A DNA stretch of 10,846 bases, taken from contig JAMCWS010000302.1 of assembly GCA_023480605.1 (NCBI GenBank), positions 1 through 10,846 on the forward strand. Direction: 5' to 3'. The stretch is from a bacterium (GTDB lineage: Bacteria; Sumerlaeota; Sumerlaeia; MVZB01). Below are positions 5,313-10,846 of the stretch, in pieces (position 1 is the first letter of the stretch; each line of letters begins with the position of its first letter). The position numbers and the translations under genes are program-made. Below the pieces are notes generated by a model. The model was not told the origin of the DNA. It searched no databases and saw nothing but the letters and a program-made list of their open reading frames with translations.

Positions 5313-7337
5313 GGGCGGGACCGGCGGACGCGCTTCCCACCTGATCCAACTCACGGCGGCGGCCAGCGTGCGGAAATCGCCGTAGTTTTTCGTCTCCGCC
5401 GCGGGCGAGTGCACCCAGGCGAACTCCAGGTCCAGCCGGTTGAAGCCACGGTGAACGACCCCGGCGGGGACGGCCCACGCAAGATCGGAGAATGTGCCGG
5501 CCGGCAGGTCGCGCCGCGCCAGCGGCCGCCCCTCCAGGATCGGGCGCACGGTTTGAAGGAGCGCCCCCTTGTATGCGTAAGGCATGACCTGGATCGCAAG
5601 GGTGCCGGCGGCGTCGTCCGACAGGGGCAAATAAAGGTGGGTGGCCGGCCGGGTCACCCAGCGGACCGAAAATTGCGGACTCCACGCTTCGGGCGTGCTC
5701 CACCCCTCGCCCAGCAATTCCGGCGGACACTTGCCGACGAAAAGCGTCCGATCGGCCGCGAATGCCCGAGCCAGATCGGCGAATCGCGCCGCGGCCGGCG
5801 CCGCGCCCAGGTGTTCGATCGTGATGCCATGGAACGGGGCGTCCTTGGGCGGGGTTCGCGCGTAGGGAACCAAGACTTCCCAGGTCGGCCCGGCGCTGCG
5901 ATCACGCGAGCGTTCGTCTTGGGTAAGCACTTCGATGCCATCCGCTCCGGCCTGCCGGAGATAATACTCGACGCAGACTTTCACCGGATAGCCGGCCGTG
6001 ACAACCCGTTCGCCCGGCCGGCACTGGCGGGAGATGAGGCGGCCGGCGCCGCGCCAGTCCACATGGTAGGGGTAATTGAGCCAGTGACGGCCGAGTCCCG
6101 CCAAGGCGAGGATCAATCCCAGACCCAAGGCCAGCCGCCGCGGCGCCGCCCGCGACGGCGCTACCCGCCGGATGAGTCTCGATCCCGCCAGCCGTTCGAT
6201 GGCCAGCGCCACGAGAATGCACAATCCGGCCGCGCAGTAGCTGGTGTAACGGACCCAGAAGGGGCGGCCGAGAAAGGACTCGATCAGGATCGTCGCCGGG
6301 AAAAGCGCCACGGAGCCGAGTAGAATCTGGAGCGCGCCGCCCCGTCGGACCTTCCACCCCCGCGCCAACCCGAGGGTCAGCAATCCCAGAAACGCCACGG
6401 CCACTACCGGTTCGGCGGCCGGCGGCGACAAATAGAGCATGAAATCGGATATGCAACCGCATAGGACCCCCGCACTGGGGGTTTCGAAATCCCAGAAACC
6501 GCCGTCGGGCGGAGCCAGCCGTGACCGCGAGCGCAGCGGGGTGGCCGCCAGCCAGACGAGGACGAGGATCACCGCGAAGATTCCCAGGCTTCTGGCGATG
6601 AGCGCACCGCGGCCTTCGCCCATCCCGGAACGCTCTCCGCCCGCGCGGCGGACGAGAGGGGCGAGGATCAGGAAAACGATTTGACTGGCGAACACGAGCA
6701 GCGCGGCATAAAGCGTGTAGAGCGCCAGCAGACTCAACGCCACGAGCGCCGCCATAAGCCCCCAGCCGCCCCCCGCCCCGCGCCTTCGGCCGGCGGGGCG
6801 CGCCAGTCGACGCCACCACGCCGCAAAGGCCGCCTGTTGCCAGACGACAAGGGCGCTGAAAAGCGAATAGGGGCGCGCCTCCTGCGCGTGGTAGAGCAGC
6901 AGGGGATTGAACGCGGCCAGGGCGAACGCGATGAGGGCCGTCCGCCGGCCGAACCAGCCGGCCGCCCAGAAATAAACGCCCAGGGCCATCAGCACGCCGG
7001 CTAGTGCGGCGGGCAGACGATGACTGACCTCGGGCGGCAGGCCCATCCGGCCGCCGGCGGCCTGAAAGGCGGCCTGCACGTAGTAATCGAGCGGCGGTTT
7101 GTCGGGCGGGATGCGGTCGATGATTTCGCCCCAGGGCGCGTCGATCACCTGCGCGCTGAAGATCTCGTCGACCCAGAAACTCTCGCGGCCCAGCCCCGCC
7201 AGCCGCGCCACGATCGCGCCCAGCAGGATCGCCCACCACAACGCCCATTCCCACCGTCCGGCGGGCAACCAGTGCCGCCTGTGCCGAAGGGCGCGGGAGT
7301 CGCGCGGCCTGTCGCCGGATTGATCGTTCTCGGGCAT
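5298..7337 (-). CDS. Membrane glycosyltransferase of the GT39/ArnT-PMT type
   Basis: The product (about 679 residues from the chosen start) looks like a polyprenyl-phosphate-sugar-dependent glycosyltransferase of the PMT/ArnT superfamily, which transfers sugars to lipid, glycan or protein on the periplasmic face of the inner membrane. After the first membrane span comes ESFWVDEIFSAQ, with the Asp-Glu pair typical of the catalytic first periplasmic loop (about residues 57-58). PPDKPPLDYY (about 77-86) follows, matching the family's HPPLYY-like motif. Roughly a dozen hydrophobic spans occupy the first two thirds. The last third (from about residue 440) is hydrophilic with few hydrophobic runs and is probably a periplasmic domain, as in ArnT. 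The acceptor and sugar cannot be read from the sequence. The frame is open up to 7493, but a good promoter at 7408-7435 would exclude the upstream ATGs, and residues before 7337 are low-complexity. No clear ribosome site precedes 7337, so the start is tentative. Confidence 0.82.
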   Translation of the reverse strand: MPENDQSGDRPRDSRALRHRRHWLPAGRWEWALWWAILLGAIVARLAGLGRESFWVDEIFSAQVIDAPWGEIIDRIPPDKPPLDYYVQAAFQAAGGRMGLPPEVSHRLPAALAGVLMALGVYFWAAGWFGRRTALIAFALAAFNPLLLYHAQEARPYSLFSALVVWQQAAFAAWWRRLARPAGRRRGAGGGWGLMAALVALSLLALYTLYAALLVFASQIVFLILAPLVRRAGGERSGMGEGRGALIARSLGIFAVILVLVWLAATPLRSRSRLAPPDGGFWDFETPSAGVLCGCISDFMLYLSPPAAEPVVAVAFLGLLTLGLARGWKVRRGGALQILLGSVALFPATILIESFLGRPFWVRYTSYCAAGLCILVALAIERLAGSRLIRRVAPSRAAPRRLALGLGLILALAGLGRHWLNYPYHVDWRGAGRLISRQCRPGERVVTAGYPVKVCVEYYLRQAGADGIEVLTQDERSRDRSAGPTWEVLVPYARTPPKDAPFHGITIEHLGAAPAAARFADLARAFAADRTLFVGKCPPELLGEGWSTPEAWSPQFSVRWVTRPATHLYLPLSDDAAGTLAIQVMPYAYKGALLQTVRPILEGRPLARRDLPAGTFSDLAWAVPAGVVHRGFNRLDLEFAWVHSPAAETKNYGDFRTLAAAVSWIRWEARPPVPPAPSR

Positions 7338-7407
7338 CGCGTAACCAGCCGCGATTGTGCCGGGCGGCTGACTTCCTGTAAGGATTCGCGCCAAAAGGCC
7401 ACGGCCC

Positions 7408-7435
7408 ATTGTTCGCACCGGCGCCGCCGTGTCAA
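7408..7435 (-). promoter_or_regulatory. Candidate sigma70-type promoter for the glycosyltransferase
   Basis: A perfect TTGACA on the minus strand (7435-7430) is followed after 16 bases by AACAAT (7413-7408), which matches 4 of 6 consensus positions. Transcription would begin near 7401, about 64 bases before the ATG at 7337. This argues against translation from the in-frame ATGs at 7493 and 7409. Confidence 0.45.
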
Positions 7436-7523
7436 GCGTTACGACGGACAAAGCAGGTGGCGGGCCGGGCTGCGACGCTCTCTTTTTTACCAAACTTGTC
7501 CCGTGTGGTCTGAATCAACGCGC

Positions 7524-7552
7524 TTGGCTTTCATCGCGCCAGCCGCTAGATT
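7524..7552 (+). promoter_or_regulatory. Candidate promoter for folD
   Basis: TTGGCT (7524-7529) and TAGATT (7547-7552) are separated by 17 bases. Each matches 4 of 6 consensus positions. The predicted start, near 7559, leaves a short leader of about 30 bases containing the strong GAGGTGA ribosome site at 7577-7583, 5 bases before the folD ATG. Confidence 0.4.
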
Positions 7553-7587
7553 ATTGAAAAATCGATCGGATCAGGTGAGGTGAAATC

Positions 7588-8472
7588 ATGAGCGCCACGA
7601 TCATTGACGGAAAAGCCACCGCCGATTCCATCCGCCGCGAATTGGCCGCCAAGATCGCCGCGGCCGTCACCCAAGGGCGCCGTCCCCCCGGCCTGGCGGT
7701 GATCATCGTCGGCGAGGACCCCGCCAGCCAGGTATATGTTCGCAGCAAATCCAAGTTGAGCGCCGAAGCCGGCTTTCATTCGGTCAAGATCGAGTTGCCG
7801 GCCAACATTCGCCAGGAAGACCTGCTCGTGACGATCGGCCAGCTCAACGCCGACCCGTTGATCGACGGCATCCTCTGCCAGTTGCCGCTGCCAGGCCACC
7901 TGAGTGAAGACGCCACGATCCTGGCCCTCGACCCCGACAAAGACGTCGACGGCCTGCATCCGGTCAACGCCGGCCGGCTGGCCACCGGTCTGCCGGGCTT
8001 CGTCCCGTGCACGCCGCTGGGGTGCAAGGTGCTGTTGCAGCGCTACGACATCCCGACCGAAGGGCGCCGGGTGGTCATCCTGGGACGCTCCAACCTGGTC
8101 GGCACGCCGCTGGCGTTGCTGATGATGCAGAAGGCGAAGGGAGCCAATGCGACCGTCACGGTGTGCCATTCGCGCACGAAGGACCTGGCCGCCGAGTGCG
8201 CCCGCGCCGATATCCTGGTGGCGGCGATCGGACGCCCGCGGATGGTGACGGCCGAATACGTCAAGGAAGGGGCGGTCGTCATCGACGTTGGCATCAACCG
8301 GATCGATGATCCCGCCGCCAAGAGCGGCAGCCGGTTGGTGGGCGACGTCGATTATGACGCCGTCATGGGCAAGGTCTCGGCCATTACCCCCGTGCCGGGG
8401 GGCGTCGGGCCGATGACGATCGCCATGCTGCTGGCCAACACCGTCCAAAGCTGGGAGCGCCGCCTGGGGTAG
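7588..8472 (+). CDS. folD: Bifunctional methylenetetrahydrofolate dehydrogenase / methenyltetrahydrofolate cyclohydrolase
   Basis: FolD oxidises 5,10-methylene-THF to methenyl-THF with NADP+ and then hydrolyses it to 10-formyl-THF, supplying one-carbon units for purines and formyl-Met in the cytoplasm. The 294-residue length is normal. All the catalytic landmarks are present: Tyr50 and Lys54 in SQVYVRSKSK, Gln98 in DGILCQLPLP, and Asp121 in DKDVDGLHP. The signature PCTPLG is at about 140-145. The dinucleotide-binding GRSNLVGTPLA spans about 166-176, and the C-terminal PVPGGVGPMT is at about 268-277. An excellent GAGGTGA ribosome site 5 bases upstream fixes the start. The gene is divergent from the glycosyltransferase (about 250 bases between starts) and convergent with the isomerase gene (19 bases between stops), so it is likely its own transcription unit. 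No sign of damage or transfer. Confidence 0.97.
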   Translation: MSATIIDGKATADSIRRELAAKIAAAVTQGRRPPGLAVIIVGEDPASQVYVRSKSKLSAEAGFHSVKIELPANIRQEDLLVTIGQLNADPLIDGILCQLPLPGHLSEDATILALDPDKDVDGLHPVNAGRLATGLPGFVPCTPLGCKVLLQRYDIPTEGRRVVILGRSNLVGTPLALLMMQKAKGANATVTVCHSRTKDLAAECARADILVAAIGRPRMVTAEYVKEGAVVIDVGINRIDDPAAKSGSRLVGDVDYDAVMGKVSAITPVPGGVGPMTIAMLLANTVQSWERRLG

Positions 8473-8491
8473 CTGAAAGACAAAAAGAAAG

Positions 8492-9625
8492 TCAGCGGGT
8501 TGCCTTCGCGGGGGCGTTTTTGGGTGCGTCGGGCGGCGCTCCCAGCGCCGAAGGCTCCACGATGCGTGCCTCCTCGCGCAGTTGCCGAACCAGGTCGGGC
8601 ATGTTGCGGGCCCGCCACTCCTGGTGAAGGTCGTGCTCGACGATTTCGCGGACTTCCGCGAACGCGGCCTCGTGGGCCTCGCGGCGGCCGGTCACTTGGA
8701 TGATGTGATAGCCCAGCATCGAGCTGAAAACGGGGCCGATTTCGCCGATCGGCTGATTGAACGCGGCTTCGATGACCTCGGGGGGCAGGCGCGATCCCTG
8801 CACGATCCAGCCCATTTCCCCCCCCTTTGCGGCGCTCGGATCGTCGGACGATTCGTGGGCCACGGCGGCGAAATCGATGCCGGCCAGAAGCCGCTCGCGG
8901 ATGGCGTTGGCCTTGAGCATCACGGGATCGTCCGCTCCGCCGCCGGGCGTGTAACCGTCGGGGAAACTCACGAGGATCTGGCGGAAGCGGACCGATTCGG
9001 GCCAGTTGTATCGTGTGCGGTTTTTCTCGAAATAAGCCCGCGCCTCGGTTTCGGGAGCCGGGCGGTAGCCCAGGCGTTTGTCGACCAGCAGGTCGCGGCT
9101 GAGCCGCCGGCGCACCTCCTGGCGGATGGCCTCGGGGGTGCTGCCGCGCCGCTCGACGAACGCCTCGATCGAGCTGCCGTGGGCCTGCAGATAATCGCCC
9201 AGCGTCCGCATCGCCTCGCCGACCTGCGCCGCGGTGGGGTTGATGTGTTCCAGTTCGACGGCCTGATCGAGCAGTTTCTCGCGGATGAGGTTTTCGCGCG
9301 CCTCCTGCTCGATGCGCGGCTCCATCAGCGCGATCGACTGCCGGGGATAGTCGGCCGGGGCGTGGGCGATGATGGCCTTCTTCATCGCGGCCACCTCGCC
9401 GTAGTGAATCGGGTCGCCGTTGACGAACAAGGCGATGTCGCCGGGATCCTCGGCGGGGGCGCGGTTTTTGCCCAGCCAACCACAACCGGCCGCCAGCAGC
9501 GCGGCCAGCATGACGGCCGCCAACCGGGTGCGCGCCGCGGCGGGGCGGGAGCGGCGGGCCCGCCGCCGCGCCGATGGCGTCGCCGGGATTCGAATCGGCC
9601 TTTCCGGTCCGGGGATTCCTGTCAT
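8492..9625 (-). CDS. PpiC/SurA-type peptidyl-prolyl isomerase, predicted lipoprotein
   Basis: The protein (377 residues) resembles periplasmic parvulin-type foldases such as SurA, PrsA and PpiD, which isomerise proline bonds and chaperone exported or outer-membrane proteins. The N-terminus is long and arginine-rich, then a hydrophobic segment ends in a lipobox, LLAAGC (Cys about 48), suggesting export and lipid attachment. A SurA-N-like helical region follows (about 60-200, with VNGDPIHYGEV near its start). The single parvulin domain (about 210-315) runs from VRFRQILVSF through the diagnostic KGGEMGWI and AAFNQPIGEIGPVFSSMLGYHIIQV. The tail is charged and proline/alanine-rich. The ATG at 9625 is preferred over the one at 9631 because GAGGAG (plus-strand 9633-9638) sits 7 bases before the former and only 1 before the latter. 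The n-region of about 30 residues is unusually long for a lipoprotein. The client proteins are unknown. Confidence 0.88.
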   Translation of the reverse strand: MTGIPGPERPIRIPATPSARRRARRSRPAAARTRLAAVMLAALLAAGCGWLGKNRAPAEDPGDIALFVNGDPIHYGEVAAMKKAIIAHAPADYPRQSIALMEPRIEQEARENLIREKLLDQAVELEHINPTAAQVGEAMRTLGDYLQAHGSSIEAFVERRGSTPEAIRQEVRRRLSRDLLVDKRLGYRPAPETEARAYFEKNRTRYNWPESVRFRQILVSFPDGYTPGGGADDPVMLKANAIRERLLAGIDFAAVAHESSDDPSAAKGGEMGWIVQGSRLPPEVIEAAFNQPIGEIGPVFSSMLGYHIIQVTGRREAHEAAFAEVREIVEHDLHQEWRARNMPDLVRQLREEARIVEPSALGAPPDAPKNAPAKATR

Positions 9626-9659
9626 GGCCATGCTCCTCGCTGGCTGGTCTGGGTTGCGT

Positions 9660-9676
9660 GCGCGGCCCGGCCGCGC
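9660..9676. repeat. GC-only dyad in the isomerase leader
   Basis: GCGCGGCC (9660-9667) and GGCCGCGC (9669-9676) form an almost perfect palindrome with a single central base. In the isomerase transcript it would be a very stable stem-loop near the 5' end, about 20 bases before the GAGGAG ribosome site. It could protect the message or simply be chance in GC-rich DNA. Confidence 0.45.
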
Positions 9677-9687
9677 GCCATCCCCGT

Positions 9688-9716
9688 ATTAAATAAGAAG
9701 TCCGCCCCGGCGTAAA
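9688..9716 (-). promoter_or_regulatory. Candidate sigma70-type promoter for the isomerase gene
   Basis: On the minus strand TTTACG (9716-9711) is followed after exactly 17 bases by TTTAAT (9693-9688), with 4 of 6 and 5 of 6 consensus matches. The AT-rich -10 stands out against GC-rich surroundings. Transcription would begin at about 9681. Confidence 0.5.
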
Positions 9717-9736
9717 GGTTTGCCGCAAAGATGACC

Positions 9737-9910
9737 TTAGGACGGGGAGGGCGCATCCTGGAGTCGCTGGCAAATGAGGTAAGTTAGTTCCCCGGATTTT
9801 TTGAAGGTCGATAGCTGATGCGCCATGGTCGGAACCGGAGACTGACCTTCGCGTATATGAAGAATGGCATGGTTTAGCGCGTGAGAAACGCCACCTATTC
9901 CTCCCGGCAC
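9737..9910 (-). CDS. Doubtful small ORF, 57 residues, GTG start
   Basis: The frame closes at 9737 with TAA and can start at a GTG at 9910-9908. The upstream frame is open only a little further and has no ATG. The product begins VPGGIGGVSHALNHAILHI and continues with THQL-type helical text ending in an LICQRLQD stretch. It reads more like a real amphipathic helical protein than like frame noise, but I do not recognise it and there is no ribosome-binding sequence. It might be a remnant of a longer gene. Treat as unproven. Confidence 0.2.
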   Translation of the reverse strand: MPGGIGGVSHALNHAILHIREGQSPVPTMAHQLSTFKKSGELTYLICQRLQDAPSPS

Positions 9911-9942
9911 TCGTACCCGCGCCTGGAGCGGTTAAGAATACA

Positions 9943-9972
9943 TTACGATCACGATCACGATTACGATAACGA
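9943..9972. repeat. Six-base periodic run (GATCAC/GATTAC type), locus 3
   Basis: Five consecutive near-identical units, ACGATC, ACGATC, ACGATT, ACGATA and ACGAC, make the most regular hexamer run in the window. On the minus strand it gives a Val-Ile alternation (VIVIVIVIV) in one frame, which explains a small spurious open frame over it. Unlike loci 1 and 2, it has no GGAGACA arms beside it. Confidence 0.7.
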
Positions 9973-10154
9973 CAAAAGGTGTCTTTGCGGGTTTGACAAT
10001 CTCTCGGGAATGATATATCCGAAATAGCAGGCGGTTTATTGTCCGGCGGGTTTCGCTCGAGCCGGCGGGGCGGTAATGCGATTTTCCTTTTCCGCTGGGG
10101 CTATTTGATTTACCATGATCGCAAGATTGATACTGGATTTCGGGGGTGCGCACC

Positions 10155-10846
10155 ATGCCCGAGTTTACCTACGAGGCGCTCGATAAGGCTGGCAAACAGG
10201 TTAAAGGCATCATCGAAGCCAGCAGTGAAGAAGTCATCATCGAAAAGCTGCGCGACATGGGTTATTACCCGCTGCGGGTAACGGCGCACAAGTCCAAAGG
10301 CGCGTCGCAGGCCGACATCACGGCCCTCCCCATTCTGCGAACCTTTTTCCACCGCATCAAGTCCAAGCACATCATGACCTTCACCCGCCAGTTGGCCACG
10401 CTGATCGACGCCGGTCTGCCCATCATGCGTTCGCTGACGATTCTGCGCGACCAGGTCGAGTCGCAGATTTTCAAGGAAAAAATCACCCAGATGGGGCGCG
10501 ACATCGAGTCGGGTTCCTCGCTGTCGGACGCCTTTGCCAAGCATCCCAAGCAGTTCGACAAACTTTACGTCAACATGGTGCGCGCCGGCGAGATCGGCGG
10601 CGTGCTCGAGGCCGTGCTCAACAAGATCGCCGAATTCCTCGAGAAGCGCCAGGCGCTGATCGGCAAAGTCCGCTCGGCGATGATGTATCCCGTCGTCGTC
10701 ATGCTGCTGGCCACGGGCATCGTGGCGTTCATTCTGATCAAGATCATCCCCAAATTCGCGGAAATCTTCACTCAACTCGGCGCCGAACTGCCCGGACCGA
10801 CCATGCTGCTGATCAGGATCTCCAACGTCCTTGTCCACCAGTCCCT
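10155..10846 (+). CDS. pilC: Type IV pilus / type II secretion inner-membrane protein, PilC/GspF family (3' end outside window)
   Basis: The first 230 residues are present and the frame is open to the window edge. The protein is the polytopic inner-membrane platform of a type IV pilus or type II secretion machine, which works with the assembly and retraction ATPases. It opens with the family's N-terminal segment, FTYEALDKAGKQVKGIIEA, followed by a short helical domain ending in DMGYYPLRV (about 35-43). The first T2SSF domain (about 75-200) shows FTRQLATLIDAGLPIMRSL, the NMVRAGEIGGVLEAVL signature at about 139-154 and AMMYPVVVMLLATGIVAFILI as the first membrane span (about 176-196). The second T2SSF domain lies outside. 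The ATG at 10155 has GGGGGTG at 10142-10148 a few bases upstream, so the start is firm. pilC and gspF cannot be told apart without neighbours; the N-terminal text favours the PilC side slightly. Confidence 0.9.
   Translation, partial: MPEFTYEALDKAGKQVKGIIEASSEEVIIEKLRDMGYYPLRVTAHKSKGASQADITALPILRTFFHRIKSKHIMTFTRQLATLIDAGLPIMRSLTILRDQVESQIFKEKITQMGRDIESGSSLSDAFAKHPKQFDKLYVNMVRAGEIGGVLEAVLNKIAEFLEKRQALIGKVRSAMMYPVVVMLLATGIVAFILIKIIPKFAEIFTQLGAELPGPTMLLIRISNVLVHQS

Larger units (their letters stand above)
9717..10154. other. Gene-poor, lower-GC intergenic stretch upstream of the pilC-like gene
   Basis: This region is visibly less GC-rich than its neighbours. It contains a doubtful small minus-strand frame (9737-9910), a six-base periodic run (9943-9972), a weak promoter candidate for the pilC-like gene (TTGATT at 10105-10110, 18 bases, GATACT at 10129-10134) and a perfect 10-base palindrome (10145-10154) touching that gene's ribosome site. 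I see no RNA gene, transposase or GGAGACA-type inverted repeat here. Confidence 0.5.

Noticed and set aside
5127..6323. Plus-strand open frame of 398 residues opposite the glycosyltransferase
   Set aside because: Arg, Gly and Pro-rich shadow with no recognisable domain. The minus strand encodes a coherent membrane protein.
8472..8496. Hairpin between the ends of folD and the isomerase gene
   Set aside because: Only a 5-base stem (GCTGA/TCAGC) with a 15-base loop and no T-run; not enough to call a terminator.
8352..9773. Long minus-strand frame overlapping folD and the isomerase gene
   Set aside because: Arg and Pro-rich alternative frame of the isomerase gene; the true frame has the parvulin motifs and lipobox.
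10145..10154. Perfect palindrome GGTGCGCACC just before the pilC-like ATG
   Set aside because: Ten bases without a loop are common by chance in GC-rich DNA; noted in the intergenic entry but not called as a regulatory site.
9932..10156. Small minus-strand frame ending in a Val-Ile alternation
   Set aside because: It is generated by the ACGATC/ACGATT hexamer run and overlaps the start of the pilC-like gene.

Overview
This GC-rich bacterial window holds nine protein-coding genes. Two are cut by the window edges: a tgt tail on the left and a pilC-like 5' part on the right. Most of it looks like ordinary chromosomal housekeeping and transport. The lipoprotein PpiC-type isomerase and the PilC/GspF-type protein indicate a diderm (Gram-negative) bacterium. 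I cannot place the species. The short intergenic repeats (GGAGACA-rich inverted repeats and GAYTAC/GAGCAC hexamer runs) remind me of deep-branching environmental lineages such as the PVC group or Sumerlaeota/Hydrogenedentota, but that is an impression, not evidence.

Layout from left to right. 1-169: 3' end of tgt (+). 170-492: no gene; it carries a long imperfect inverted repeat enclosing a hexamer run (element 1). 493-1326: class I SAM-dependent methyltransferase (+). 1384-2787: GntP-family permease (+), possibly co-transcribed with the methyltransferase. 2823-3173: four-helix small membrane protein of unknown function (-), convergent with the permease. 3174-3420: no gene; a second, diverged copy of the repeat (element 2). 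3421-5085: a DUF47 (PhoU-like) gene followed 3 bases later by a PiT-family phosphate transporter (-), a phosphate-uptake operon with a structured leader. 5298-7337: GT39/ArnT-like membrane glycosyltransferase (-). 7588-8472: folD (+). 8492-9625: SurA/PpiC-type peptidyl-prolyl isomerase lipoprotein (-), convergent with folD. 9632-10154: intergenic region with a third hexamer run and a doubtful small ORF. 10155-end: pilC/gspF-like inner-membrane protein (+), truncated by the window.

Functionally, the DUF47-Pit pair is the clearest unit. The other genes look like single-gene transcription units with recognisable sigma70-like promoters upstream of the glycosyltransferase, folD and the isomerase. 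I found no obvious novel multi-gene system. The parts most worth a second look are the recurring intergenic repeat elements and the mutually exclusive hairpins in the DUF47-pit leader.
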